A stretch of 64,000 bases of DNA. It comes from Symbiodinium natans. Taxonomy: Eukaryota; Sar; Dinophyceae; Suessiales; Symbiodiniaceae. The stretch's first letter is position 1. Every line of letters starts with the position of its first letter. Below are positions 23,501 through 34,008 of this stretch, in pieces. Both the position numbers and the translations under genes were made by a program. The notes beneath the pieces are model-generated. The model was not told the origin of the DNA. It ran no database searches and saw only the letters and a program-made list of their open reading frames with translations. Location of the stretch: contig CAJNDS010002812.1 of the NCBI GenBank assembly GCA_905221605.1, positions 1,042,906 through 1,106,905 on the forward strand. Direction: 5' to 3'.

Positions 23501-25127
23501 GGGTTTAGGGTTTAGGGTTTAGGGTTTAGGGTTTAGGGTTTAGGGTTATTGGGCGAGTAGACCTGGTATGGTTTCTGCTTCGCGCAGTCTTCCCACATAG
23601 GGTCGCGAGGAAGGCTCACACCCTGCAAGGGCACCTGAAGCAGGGATTACAGATCGCAAAGAGCGCACGCCTGACACTCGGAACCTTCTCCCTCAAGAGC
23701 CTGACTGGTATCTTCCAGGTCCTTACTTGAAGGTTCCTGGGTAGCTATAAGTAGGGTTATAAGTACCCCTAAATAAGGTTGTAGCCACTTAATAACTAAG
23801 TTTATCCCAAATAGCAGACTCAAGCCTAAAGCCATCCACCACACCAGCTCAAGCCTCCGAACTAATTGCAGCGTGGCCCCTTGCAAGTCATGCCAAGAGT
23901 TCCATCTTCTCAAACGCTTCTCATCAAATGTCACATGCTTGGGGGGGGGGGGGGGGGGGGGGGGGCCTAGACAAACCCTCCAAACCCTAAACCCTCTAAA
24001 CCCTAAACCTGCACCCCCTACCCCCTAAACTCTAACCCCCCTAAACCCTAAACCCCAAACCCTACATCCGAAATCGTAAGCCCTACCTCTGCAGATAAGG
24101 CTTGCGTTGCGTGGCCGCCTGGACGCAGCATGAAGATGCCGAGGAAGGGCAACCCGGTTTAGGGTCTAGGGTTTTAGGGTTTTGGGTTTAGGGTTTAGGG
24201 TTTAGGGTTTTGGTGGCTCCGGGTGAGGGTTGTTCGGGGGCTTAGGGTTCATGGGTACTCGCAAACCACACCGGAAACTGCCCGGCTACTCTCTTGGGAT
24301 CCTTGGGGTGGGTGGGTTCGAGTGTATTTTATGCATCCGAAGCTGCGCAAACTTCTTGGAACCCTCGTCTGGATGCCTGGTAGTAGTTATGGGCTTAGGT
24401 TCCCCATTATCAAGTCCATTAAACCAGGAACGACCTCCTCTTTTGGTGGTGCGGTTACTGGGCAACCTATGAATACCATTGAATACCGGTATAGAGGCAT
24501 AGGGATCTCAAGTTGCGCGCAGGGCCGATAATGTTCAACCTTGCGAGTGTTTCTCGTGCTCAGCAACTGGCAGGTGCTCTTATCCCTGCCAGGCACACAC
24601 GAGGTTCAGAGTTTGTAGCTTAAGGTCTAGGGGCTTGCACTTGAAAGGTTCATATGGGTAGTTATGATGGGGGGGGCGACAAGTAGGGTAGCTGTAGTTG
24701 TACCAGTTCTCGTCTTATTTGGGAAACTTCTTTTGCCATGAACCTTGGTTTAAGCTTTACCCTAAGCCCTAAACCCTAAACCCAAAACCCTAACCCCGGG
24801 GTTATGAACTCGGGTCGGACTTGGAGAGGACTGTGCCATTGACAGCACGCTCTCATGCGGCGCCAGGGCGATCCAGAACAGCAGCTGGAGACCAAGTGCA
24901 GGTAGGGGTGTAGTAATACTTGTTTCTATTGTTATTACTACCATAAGTAATAAAATTGCAACTAAAATTTAGAAGGATTTTCCTACCTTGGAAACATCGG
25001 CAAGTTTCCGCCAAAAAAATCCTAGCTTCCTTCTGATTTCAGAGTGGTGGCATTCTCGGGGCATGTGGCAAGATACCCGTTTAAGCACCGGGCCCTATGC
25101 GGAAAAGACAGGGCGGTTGGCAGCTGA
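20537..25127 (+). CDS. Unnamed multi-exon gene after the phosphatase
   Basis: Not recognised. Exons: 20537-20594 (AAIKTKYEDPAQDFVQRT), 20635-20693 (FSLKGQTRMATHLASKK), 21367-21426 (EVFAAASCVEGTQLKASK, then GTTTAGGG), 21825-21880 (GQLAQPFPFKTSKPQTAS), 22522-22579 (SGAPEMDAGLLVCKFV), 22743-22817 (LLLLLAAWWRSRLELLEQRV), 23409-23472 (LTDSPEKTCHDFCSRQSS), 23588-23718 (RKAHTLQGHLKQGLQIAK), 24095-24156 (ACVAWPPGRSMK, then GTTTAGGG), 24523-24573 (CECFSCSATG), 24846-24901 (RRQGDPEQQLETKC) and 25043-25127 (FSGHVARYPFKHRALCGK, TGA). Phase matches at 20594/20635, 21880/22522, 22579/22743, 23472/23588 and 24901/25043. The 22743 exon is hydrophobic then heptad-like, a possible membrane segment plus coiled coil. 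Exons near 21520 and 23820-23935 have ambiguous frames. Confidence 0.48.
20888..20992. mobile_element. Inverted-repeat element, family IE-2
   Basis: Arms GTTCCCCCTTATACTAACAG and CTGTTAGTATAAGGGGGATC are reverse complements; the centre is ATTAAAAAAAGTATCCCCTA. Full copies lie at 28918-29015, 32427-32523, 34979-35081, 40146-40240 and 47876-47975. Confidence 0.8.
21884..22215. repeat. Degenerate TTTAGGG-like intron tract
   Basis: About 330 bp of variants (TTTAGGGAT, TTTTAGGG, TTTAGGCA), much more diverged than neighbouring arrays. Confidence 0.85.
22586..22644. repeat. Intronic (TTTAGGG)n array
   Basis: Eight perfect heptamers immediately after the coding island 22522-22579. Confidence 0.92.
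22832..22862. repeat. Perfect 14-bp inverted repeat with 3-nt loop
   Basis: GCTGCAGGCCATGC, AAA, then the exact complement GCATGGCCTGCAGC. It lies just after the GTCGTA donor of exon 22743-22817. It could be a hairpin in the pre-mRNA; I know of no family it belongs to. Confidence 0.85.
23475..23548. repeat. Intronic (TTTAGGG)n array
   Basis: About ten heptamers directly after exon 23409-23472; the matching CCCTAAA array lies just upstream of that exon (23330-23377). Confidence 0.92.
23941..23966. repeat. Poly-G tract of about 26 G
   Basis: Uninterrupted G run followed by CCTAGACAAACCC. Its length may be unreliable in assembly. Confidence 0.95.
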
Positions 25128-26123
25128 AATGCTTTTGTGCGCGCCTGTGCATTGTGGCATTGCGTAGGAGGCAGAGTCAGGGCCCGTGCTTGGGGTTGGG
25201 TACAAGAATTGCATGTACAATGAAACAGCTTGTTCTTATTCCTCCTCCCCGAAAGTGTCTGGATCTGCGGACCTAAAGAAAGTAAGCCAGCAGAAGAAGG
25301 CTGCAGGCAGAAAGAATCAACCGGGAAGCTTGTTGGACGAAAACAACTGCGGTGCCCGCGTGGGTGCTCGTGATTAGTCCGAGTAGGCTCCTTACTCAAC
25401 AGAAACTGACCGTCCATAGACAGCGGGAGGTACACATACATATATATGTATATATGTACGTATCTGTATACATAGATATATACATATATACGAGGGAGAG
25501 AGAGAGAGAGACTGGGTCTTTCAGGCTTTATTTTGCCAATTGCCAATTTTACCAAATCAAACGAAAGCAGAAACAGGCACGTGAATGTCATTCTCGAAAC
25601 CCAGGTGTAGAGAACACTGTTCCCATCAAGCATCACGACCGCAACGAAGCTTTTTGGCAGGACGCATACCAGACAACCGCAAACAAACAATGGCGGACAA
25701 ATATCATTTTCAAAGCTGAAGGTGCACAGAACGGCTGATTACACATCATTTCTCATTTCCAACAAATGTACAAGTACATTGCAAAACAAGCAGAAAGCAG
25801 GAACGAAAAGCTACTGTCAATCTCCAAACTCAGGTGCAGGGAACTACTGCTGCACAAGTGAAAACCACGCGAAAGGAGCATTGGCAAACAGATCAAACCA
25901 AGTGAACGCAGAAAAACGCAGATAAATATCAGCCCGAAAGGAGCAGAACGCAGAAACAAGCCGATGAGCAATAAATCCTAAAACTCATGTGTAGAGAAAT
26001 ATACATATATATATATATATACATATTTATATTTATATTTATATGTATACTTCTATCTATATTCACATTTACCATGGCCCCTGAACCCCCAAAGCCCTGA
26101 AGCCAACTCTGATACAAGCTGAG
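25128..26123. other. Intergenic stretch without telomere repeats
   Basis: Between the TGA at 25125-25127 and the next coding island there are no TTTAGGG/CCCTAAA heptamers, in contrast to the introns on both sides. It holds a GA/TA microsatellite (25436-25510), TA-rich tracts (26001-26055), and two or three diverged copies of a roughly 150-200 bp unit rich in AGAAAGCAG and CCCAGGTGTAG (25560-25990). A minus-strand frame of 222 codons crosses it but translates the microsatellite. Confidence 0.6.
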
Positions 26124-27073
26124 GCCTCATCTGCCAGTGCACATCGTCGATGTTGAACATCTTCCCATAATGCCTGGCATGGCCTTGACCACGAGGGTGC
26201 TTGGGAGGTAGGAGTTTAGGGCTGAGGGTGCCATATGGGGGTTTAAGACTTGAAGGTTCGGGGGTTTCAGGGTGTGGAGGCTTTGAACTTGGAGATCCGT
26301 ACACGAAACCCTGATCTCAAAACCCATCGGAGTCCCCCATGGGGTGATAGGCTTCGGGTAACTACAGGTACCCATACGGAAATCTCCCACTTCACTGATA
26401 ACTAGCCAGAGATGCGTGTTGTGTGTGCGGACAGACCTTGAGAGGAATTGGGACCAACAGATGTGCAAAGAGTTTTTTGGGGCATAGGGTGGCACGGTTG
26501 CTTTGGAGGTTTGGGGCTTCTCATAAACCCTAAACCCTAAACCCTAAACTCTAAACCCTAAACCCTAAACCCTAAACCCTAAACCCTAACAACAGCAGCT
26601 TCAAACACCTGGCTCAATTCCGATGAAAGACCCAAGATCGCACAGCCCCTCATGGCCGTCTTCTTTTGAGTCGTACCGAAACACAAGCCTTTCGGGCAAA
26701 CGGACCGGCTTTCGACATCGGGTATCCCTGAATTGGAAGGGCCTGAAGATGCAAGCTGGGTATGTCAGGTATGTTAAAGCATACTAGGGGGTTTTAGGGT
26801 GTAGGGTCTTTATGGTTTTGGGTTTTGGGTTTAGGCTATGGTCCCAGGTAATTTGCCCCCCCCAAAGTTCGGAAGTCAGCCCGCCTGGCAGCAGCCGGAA
26901 ACTGGCAGGCTGCTTTGCCACAATTGCACAAGTCAATACCTGCCCAAAGAGGATGAGACCGTAAGCCCTTGGTAAGTCCGAAGCCCAAAAGCCCGAAACC
27001 TTGGTGTTCTTTTTCAGCATGGACTCTTCCCCCTGGCTCTTAGCAGGGAATGAGGGAATGAAGGCCCCATATA

Positions 27074-27114
<41 letters not shown>

Positions 27115-27273
27115 GTACCCTTTAAAGGATGATATAGGGCCCTCATTCCCTCATTCCCTGCGAAGAACCAGCCAGCCTTCAACTGTGAACTCATGCATCG
27201 GCCCGCGGGGCTGCTTGTGAAGAGCTCTCATCATCTGTACAGTGATGATGCGGCCCTTGCCAGCAAGTCGTGA
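26124..27273 (+). CDS. Unnamed five-exon gene
   Basis: Not recognised. Exons: 26124-26196 (HLPVHIVDVEHLPIMPGMAL), 26435-26488 (TLRGIGTNRCAKSFLGHR), 26599-26721 (PGSIPMKDPRSHSP...), 26880-26960 (GRLLCHNCTSQYLPKEDET, donor GTAAGC) and 27172-27273 (FNCELMHRPAGLLVKSS..., TGA). All four joins are phase 0 with GT-AG introns. The CHNC pair in exon 4 could be half of a zinc site. The acceptor of the last exon is the right edge of an IE-5 element. The first exon is also open on the minus strand, so strand choice there rests on its fit with the others. Confidence 0.5.
27044..27171. mobile_element. IE-5 element supplying an acceptor
   Basis: Left arm GCAGGGAATGAGGGAATGAA; right arm CCTCATTCCCTCATTCCCTG then CGAAGAACCAG. 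A (TA)n tract fills the centre (27069-27112). Coding sequence of the last exon of the 26124-27273 gene resumes at the base after this AG. Confidence 0.7.
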
Positions 27274-27359
27274 ACAGCCTAAACCCTAAACCCTAAACCC
27301 TAAACCCTAACCCCCCTAAGTCACTGAAGCTTGGCTTGGGCCTGATTTTTTCCAACTGC

Positions 27360-30300
27360 ATGAGCCGGCACGGGCACGTCCTGAGACATGTGGCGCTTCA
27401 GGATCAAGGGCTTCGGCAGGATTGCATTGCATCCCAGGTTCTATTGCCGGAAGAGTCCAGGGTTTAGGGTTTAGGGGTTTAGGGGTTTAGGGGTTTAGGG
27501 GTTTGGGGGTTTGGGGGTTTGGGGTTTAGGGTTCCGCCGAGTACCCCTCTAGATGCCCTTATTCCCCACAAAGTACCCCCTCAAGAAAGGCCTACAGCCA
27601 AGGGGCGCCAAGCTGCCCTCGAGCCGGCGTTGATTAATTAAAGGACCTCGCGCAAGCACCTCCGCCAACCGACAGACTGCAACTCCTAAGCCCTAACTCC
27701 TAGCTAAACCCATTAGAAGCCTTGAAGCCGAAACCCTTAAACCCCATAAACCCTCTTATAAACGCTACAATGCCTATAAACCCTTAAACCCATAAAAGCC
27801 TTCGGAGTGTCTCAAGGGCGCTTGCGCCGAGGAACCAGTGCATCCGGATGCTTGGACATGTAAGCCCCACGCTTGCTGAAGGTCCGCATCCAAAATGGTT
27901 TAGGGCGTAGGGGTTCGGGATGAGAATTGGGGATTTCGAGCCCTTAAATGGGGTGTTCCTTAATTCGGGTCTCGTCACTTTCCTTGTGAAGATCCCGATA
28001 TGTAAACGCAAGCCCTCCGCGCCCCGTCACCCTCAATGGCCCTTGAGAATAACCACCCAAACTACCGTCAATCCAGAAGTGCGTGCAAAGGCTAAACCCT
28101 AAACCCTAAACCCTAAACCCTAAACCCTAAACACACTGGCGGCTGTGCTCAGCCATCAGTCGAGCCTTCTCGCCTCTTCATCAAGCCCCCCAAGCCCTGA
28201 AACCCTTAGGGCCAATAAGCCCTAAACACCCGAGAGCCCGAAACGCTAAACCCTAAACCCTAAATTCTAAACCCTAAACCCTAAACCCTTACCCCTAAGA
28301 GCTCTCATACATCCCAGGCCCCCTAGGATCCTGAACTTCAGAAGCCCGACGCCGCTGTCAGGCAGTCGCCGCCACTCCTGCGCAGGCTGTGCGGCAATTC
28401 TGGGGGGCAGGTTTCCGAAAATAGGGCTTTTGGGGTTTAGGGTTTAGGGTTTAGGGTTTAGGGTTGAGGGTTTAGGTCAATTTCTACCTACACCCTCACC
28501 CATTCAACAAGAGCTTTGGCCAGGCTGCGAAGCTGGCGCGAGCGAAGAACGCAGCATTGGGCGGCAATGGCTCCTTGGCTTGTTATACTTCCTTAGAGGT
28601 TCATGGTACTCACTAGCCAATTATAAGTGTACTGATCACCCACCCATCAGCCCCTTAAGTGCCCCAGTATGGTTATAAGTACGGTCATAGGTACAGATAT
28701 AATTGGTTCATAAGCACCATGAACCTCCAAGTATCATGCTTAAGGTTGAAGGGCTGAGGGGGGTTTCAAGCTTAGGGCTTATGGGCTTCGAGGTTCAGAG
28801 TTGCAAGGCAAGGAAGTTTGTTCAGTCTCGTGGGTGCTCCTCTGGCCCACAAGTTTCCCGAATCACGATGTCCCCAAGTCACAGGAACGGTCCTGCCCGC
28901 ACAAACCTTCAACTCGGCATGTTCCCCATTATACTAACAGTCCTTAATAGCAATTATAGTAGGGGGTACTAGAAATCCCTGTTCAGGACTGTTAGTATAA
29001 GGGGGAACATCCCAACCTTCTAGCCTGTAACCCAACACTAGTGCAGAGCCTCCCCCGTACCCTTGGCTGGGTCTTGAATCACCATTCTGGAAATCCCAGC
29101 TGGGCCCCCAAACCTTCGTCCTAAAACCTTCACTGTCTCATCAAGAGAGGGCCGGACCCTACACCCTAAACCCTAAACGGAGTTTCATGCCGGGTACATC
29201 GTGCATGCGGGAGCTGCGAATCGCTTTATCCGGCACTGCAAGCTCACGACTACCTGTGGAGTAGCGTATATGGTCACTTCTCTAAGATAGGGTCCCTTTT
29301 TGGGTGCCCTAAATAGGAGGGGCCGCGCATGTACTTTAAGCATCGGGGCGTTCTCCTTTTTATAGATTACGGTATTTAGGTTAGTGTCTGTAGCGTTCAG
29401 AAATCAGGATCCCTTTTGGAGGTTCTTGTTCCACTGGGCTTCAGTCCAAGCGCAACCCAAAAGGGAGGGGTGGATTTAGGGCTTAGGATTTAGGGCTAAG
29501 GCGGCATTTCTAAAGACGTGCGAAGCACCTTGTGAACTGCGCAGTAGACGTGTTTCAGCTCCACTTTGCCCTTGCTTCGCCCAGGGGTGCGGCATCTTCT
29601 CACCACGCCTCGCAGACGCACTCAGCCCCGAACCCTAAACCCCTGAGCCTCTAAATCCTAAACCGCTAAAACCCCTAAACCCCTAAACCCTAAACCCTAA
29701 ACCCCAGCTCCCTACAAGAGCCCTGGAAGCCGAAACCTCAATGCCCAGAACTTCCAGAAGCTCTTCTAAATAAGAGGTTCGAAAAGTGCAGAGGACCTCA
29801 ACCCCCCCCCCGCCCGTGCGGACCCGGATTCGGACAACCCCTTGAGTTGGGTTCTAAGGGAAGGGTTTAGGCTTTAGGGTTTAGGGTTTAGGGTTTAGGT
29901 TTTAGGGTTTAGGGTTTGGAGTTTAGGGTTTAGGGTTTAGGGCTTAGGGTTTTGGGTTTTGGGTTTTGGGTTTAGGGTTTAGGGCTTAGGGTTTAGGGTT
30001 TAGGGTTTAGGGTGCACAAGTCCGCTGATTATCAGTCCCCAGCACTTTCGGGTGTCGGATAGGTTGGGAGCTGAGCCTACAAGCCCGACATGGGTCCCCC
30101 CAACTACCTCTACCATTAGGGTTTAGGGTTTAGGGTTTAGGGTTTAAAGTTTAGGGTTTAGGGTTAGGGTTTAGGGTTTAGGGTTTAGGGTTTAGGGTTT
30201 AGGGTTTAGGGTTTTAGGCCAAATGGAGACTGAATTCAACCCCATCTCACCTTATCAACACAAACAAATTGACAAAGGGGCGTTTCCTGGTGTGCCGATG

Positions 30301-30385
30301 GTGCTGGGTACTGGTAGGTCAGTTCTGATGGTTCAGTCCCGTAAGATTTTGGTGGAAACGAGTACCCGGAAGTCATACCAAGCAG
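27360..30385 (+). CDS. Coding islands upstream of the ZZ gene, possibly its N-terminal part
   Basis: Not recognised. Islands: 27360-27461 (opens with ATG, MSRHGHVLRHVALQDQ, then GTTTAGGG), about 27587-27630, about 27809-27850 (GACAEEPVHPDAW, then GTAAGC), 27920-28090 (RKPSAPRHPQWPLRI), about 28346-28408, about 28505-28570, about 28819-28915 (SGPQVSRITMSPSHRNG), about 29179-29245 (AGYIVHAGAANRFIRHCK), about 29556-29640 (DVFQLHFALASPRGAASS), about 29789-29848 (ARADPDSDNPLSW), about 30041-30091 and about 30216-30385 (METEFNPISPYQHKQ). Only some joins match in phase, so one long gene or several are possible. The ATG at 27360 may be a true start only 87 bp after the previous stop. Confidence 0.38.
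28587..28732. mobile_element. Inverted-repeat element, family IE-1
   Basis: Left end TTAGAGGTTCATGGTACTCA; right end ACCATGAACCTCCAAGT. Its inner AT-rich arms pair. Confidence 0.7.
28918..29015. mobile_element. IE-2 element beginning at a splice donor
   Basis: Arms TGTTCCCCATTATACTAACA and TGTTAGTATAAGGGGGAACA. The coding island ending near 28915 stops with CTC G before GCATGTTCCCC, so the element's left end would act as a GC donor. Confidence 0.75.
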
Positions 30386-30534
30386 GTTTTTACGGTTTCG
30401 GGCTTTTTCTTTTCAGGTTTTAGGGTGTTTGGGAATATCGATGTCCATAGCAAGAATTAGACATGAGCCCTCGAGCTAGCTAGATACTGGCAAGGTGGAT
30501 GGCCCCTTGAAAGTACAACATACGTCACTAACCC

Positions 30535-30645
30535 TACTATCTGCTAAAGAACTCCCAAAAAAATGTAAACGAACAATCCCAATAACACCCTTATAAGGAA
30601 GAACATTCGTACTTGTTGGTGGTTTTCTGAAGCAAGTAGTAGCAG
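30535..30645. mobile_element. Inverted-repeat element, family IE-4
   Basis: Left end CTACTATCTGCTAAAGAACT; right end TTTTCTGAAGCAAGTAGTAG. It lies immediately before the ZZ-domain exon. Confidence 0.6.
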
Positions 30646-30655
30646 CCTGGCCCAG

Positions 30656-31990
30656 GTGTAGCATCTGCGGAAGCAGCGGCCGGGGCATCGTGGGCCCGCG
30701 CTTTCGGTGTATTCACTGCCCGGACTACAACGTTTGCCTGGGCCTTGGAACTTTCCATGGCCGGTTCGGTAGTCTACGGTCCGGTTTAACCTGGGTACCC
30801 GAAGATATACGGGCCCGCACTATATGAGGTAGCCCAGAAAGGGGCCCTCATTTAGGGAATGTTCCCGACGGTTGAAAGTTCAGGGCTTTGGGGTTTGGTG
30901 CCAAGCACATTCAAAAACTAGGACACGGGGTAGGCCCTTGTTTCTGTTTTTTTTTGGTTGGGGTTCCCTTATAATCCCCTTAAAGCCAAGAAGGGCACCT
31001 TTTTTATTCCTGGGTTACTAAACCTAAACCCTAAACCCTAAACCCTAAACCCTAAACCCTAAACCCCTAAACTAGCACACGTCATCCCGATCCCCCGTGA
31101 GTTTCAAGTTCAGGCTTGCCGGCAGCATGTTCGCATCTTACCGTGGCCCTAGGCCAGGAACCTTAGGTGAGGGCGTGAGCCTTTCCTACTACTTGCTTAA
31201 GAACCCCCCCCCCAAAAAAAAATCTTTCTTATAAGGACAGACAAAGCATTCACCGTGAAAAGCCCCGAGCCCGAATCCCTAAACCCTGAACCCTAAACCC
31301 CAAACTGCAAACCCTAAACCGTGTCTCGCCAGGTCAGAAGTGTGAGCCAAAGCTGGCTGGAGAGCACCCGGAAGGCACGAACTTAAGGATTGGTGCAGGG
31401 GCTGGGCTTCCAGGGGTGTCTTCATGCGGGGGAGTGGGGGCTTGGTCTTCCTGATCATAAGAGAACTGACAATACCGATCACTCAGAAGGCTTCCTTCAG
31501 CCCAGCAGCGGCGAATCAGAGTACGTGGGTCAGGGGCGTTCCTGTGTGGATGAGCTCAGAACCAAAAGGGAAATGCCGAAAACACATCACTCTGCCACCA
31601 GTTCCCCTCAGAAAGGAAGGTTCGCTGTCAGGGCAAGACCCCAAAATTTGCTTTCCCCCAAACCTTCGGAATTTAGGGATTTGGAGGCAGATTGGTCTTA
31701 GTGATTGTAGGTGACTAGGGCACGCCGTCTGGGCTTATGTTGCAAAACGCTCAGAAAAACCTGAACTGTGCGCCTGCCAGCCTCTAGCAGGTCACGTCTT
31801 CGAGGTGATGTTCGAAGATGACCTCGACTGGGAGAGGAAAGATTTGCATGCTTCACTGAGCCTTACCCTAAACCCTAAACCCTAAACCCTCTAAGCCCTG
31901 GAGAGTCGGTTGTTGAACGCAGAGGAGTTCAGATTTGAGGGCTTGGCAAAGCGGCTACGCACGGAAGAAAGTCCTGCAGGGTCAGGCTGA
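30656..31990 (+). CDS. ZZ-type zinc-finger protein, C-terminal exons
   Basis: The ZZ domain binds two Zn ions and acts as a protein-interaction module. Exon 30656-30741 reads CSICGSSGRGIVGPRFRC then IHCPDYNVCL, the first two Cys pairs plus the family's I-G-x-R-F/Y-x-C and DY-x-x-C. Exon 31333-31374 (or from 31338) carries KCEPKLAGEHPEG, the last Cys and a His. Exon 31791-31859 continues HVFEVMFEDDLDWERKD, and exon 31923-31990 ends EEFRFEGLAKRLRTEE...TGA. The joins 31374/31791 and 31859/31923 are phase-matched and both use GC donors. At the first join, the usual GC-AG splice gives C-x4-C, whereas the family expects C-x2-C, which would need acceptor 31337 and an unusual GG donor. Confidence 0.75.
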
Positions 31991-32810
31991 GGGCTTCAAG
32001 GGCTCGAGGGCTTGTGAGGTTTAAGGGTTTTGTTGGGGGTTGGGGTTTAGGGTTTAGGGTTTGGGGTTTGGGGTTTGGGGTTTAGGGTTTAGGGTTTAGG
32101 GCTTAGGGTTTAGGGTTTAGGGTTTAGGGTTCAGGCAATATAGTAGTGGAGCAGGTCACCTGTGACTTTGCTTGGGTAGTCGAACCCTGTTAAAGGCTTA
32201 GCCTTCGTTCCCCTGGGAAGCTGGGCAAGTAGAGGGCTGATTGGCTTTCGGGTTTGCCGAGAATATCTATCCCATGTGCAGGATATGTACAGGTATGTGT
32301 AATTCAAACAGATGCACATGCACCTCATATTCTGTGCAATACACTTCTGCTTCAGCACCACTAAGAAAACCTACGAAACCTCCCAGTCGCCAAACTGATC
32401 AGCAGGGCAGCTAAACCCCCTGAGTCGGGATGCTCCCCCTTATACGAACAGTCCTAGATAGGGATTATAGTAGGGGGTACTATAATCTATATTATGGACT
32501 GTTAGTATAAGGGGGAGCTTCTGAACTCAAAGCCGAGACAAACCCCTAAACCCTAAACCCTAAACCACAGGGTTGCGGTGGGGAATTTCATGCCTCAGGG
32601 TCCAGACGCCGTTTCCCCGTGGGGTTCGCGCACGGCTGCGACGCGATGCCGAGGCTTCCGGTTTTAGGACCTTAGGGCAACCCCATAAACCCCAAACTCT
32701 GCAACTCCCTCTTGCGAACACCAAAGGCCTGGAGAAACCCTGCACCTTTACAAAAAGGGTGCATATGACATACAGAAGGGTGTAGATGACATTCCCGAGA
32801 CTTAAGGCAC
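31991..32810. other. Intergenic or 5' region with one IE-2 element
   Basis: After the TGA at 31988-31990 comes a mixed TTTAGGG/TTTGGGG array (32041-32132), weak open frames of no clear coding value, the IE-2 element at 32427-32523, and a short island around 32598-32665 open in more than one frame. No gene is assigned with confidence. Confidence 0.4.
32427..32523. mobile_element. Inverted-repeat element, family IE-2
   Basis: Arms GATGCTCCCCCTTATACGAA and GGACTGTTAGTATAAGGGGG flank TAGTAGGGGGTACTATAATC. Confidence 0.8.
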
Positions 32811-32909
32811 ATGCGGCTGCAGGGCTGCAAAGGCCTCGACCTTGAGACAGAAGTCCGAAGCCCGAAAGATGATCGGCGACTTTCTACCCTGAACCATGCA
32901 GACTTAGAG

Positions 32910-33200
32910 AGCCCTAAACAACCCCCAAAAGCCCACGAAATCCTAAGCCCTGCACTATGAAGAAGCCTTAAAGCCCTAAACAACCCCAAACCCCCGCCCC
33001 CCCCCCCCAAAAAAAAAAAAGAAACAAATCCTAGGCCCTGAACCATGAAGCCTTAAGCCCTAAACAGCCCCAAAACCCCCAAAAAATCCTAAGCCCTGAA
33101 CCGGCCCTAAACAACTGCAAAACCTCCCCATCAGCTCTGCACCATGAAGCCTAAAACCCTAAAACAGCCCCCAAAACCCCCCAGGAAAACCCCAAGACCT
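32910..33200. repeat. Minisatellite of about five diverged units
   Basis: Units of 45-80 bp each open CCCTAAACAACCCC, carry ATCCTAAGCCCTG, and close ACCATGAAGCCT. It seems to be a higher-order repeat built from degenerate telomere heptamers. Confidence 0.75.
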
Positions 33201-33265
33201 GAGCCCCAAAGCTGCCCCAACTTCGAACCCACACACAAAAAGCCCTGAACCGAAGAACACGGGAG

Positions 33266-33733
33266 GTCCCAGCGACTGCTGGGGCGAGCAGAGGCATCCT
33301 GCAACAGACCCTGAAGTGTCAGTTGCTGTGTTCGGAGATTCGGGCCTTCGGTTATACGGGTTGTGGGTATTGTTCATGTGCGCTACAGCTACACGCGCCC
33401 TGCATGTAGCACTACTTGCAAGTACCTGCGGACCTTCAAGTAGTGAGATGCCTCATGGTTCTAGGTAGATTGCTTTCACGGCCCTCAGTTGCGTTCTCAG
33501 CAACTTCGGTGTTTCTAAGCCCCGACTAGATCAGCTTGGTAGGGCCCGGAGGGCTTGGAGTTTAGGGGTAGCTATGTCTTACCAATACCTCTCGCATCTC
33601 TCTGAATTCTTGCCGGATTTCTGGTCCCACAGTGGTAGAAATCCCATCGCCGATTAAGCAGCAGAGCGCGCGCACGTCCTCCACAACACCAGTGTCCGAC
33701 TGTCTCGAACCATTCTGCATGTGGCTCTTCTGA
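33266..33733 (+). CDS. Short unnamed gene, three C-terminal exons
   Basis: Not recognised. Exons 33266-33359 (EVSVAVFGDSGLRLY, donor GTTGTG), 33501-33538 (NFGVSKPRLDQL, donor GTAGGG) and 33633-33733 (VVEIPSPIKQQSARTSS..., TGA) join in phase across two short introns (141 and 94 bp) with GT-AG ends. The 5' part is unclear; an open island at 32811-32890 may contribute. Unlike most genes here, these introns contain no telomere heptamers. Confidence 0.5.
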
Positions 33734-34008
33734 GTTCAATAAGGCCCGTTAGCCTGAAAACACACATCCTTAGCCAAAGCAAAACCCTAAGCAACCTAAA
33801 CCCCTAACCATATGCCCCAAATCCGCAAGTCCCTAGAGACCTTAGAGACCCTAAACCCTGCAGACCCTTATCCCTAAAGTACCTAAAGACACTCAAAAAG
33901 ACCCTAAGCACTAAAGGCCCGAATCCTTAATGCCCTAATCCTTAAACACCGTAATCCCTGAAGACCCTATACTCCCTAAAGTTCCTACTGCGCTATCTCA
34001 GTGCACAG

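Noticed and set aside
25022-25690. Longest open frame in the window (222 codons, minus strand)
   Set aside because: A large part translates the GA/TA microsatellite (runs of Tyr/Ile/Val), and its other end is antisense to the phase-supported terminal exon 25043-25127.
29179-29245. SET-domain exon (AANRFIRHCK resembles the RFINHSC motif)
   Set aside because: The Asn-His-Ser-Cys core and the following Pro-Asn are absent; the likeness is too short.
31390-31714. Two overlapping plus-strand frames of about 100 codons, one with protein-like composition
   Set aside because: They fall inside the ZZ-gene intron when the domain is spliced by family sequence (EHPEG at 31374 to HVFEV at 31791); an alternative last exon is not excluded.
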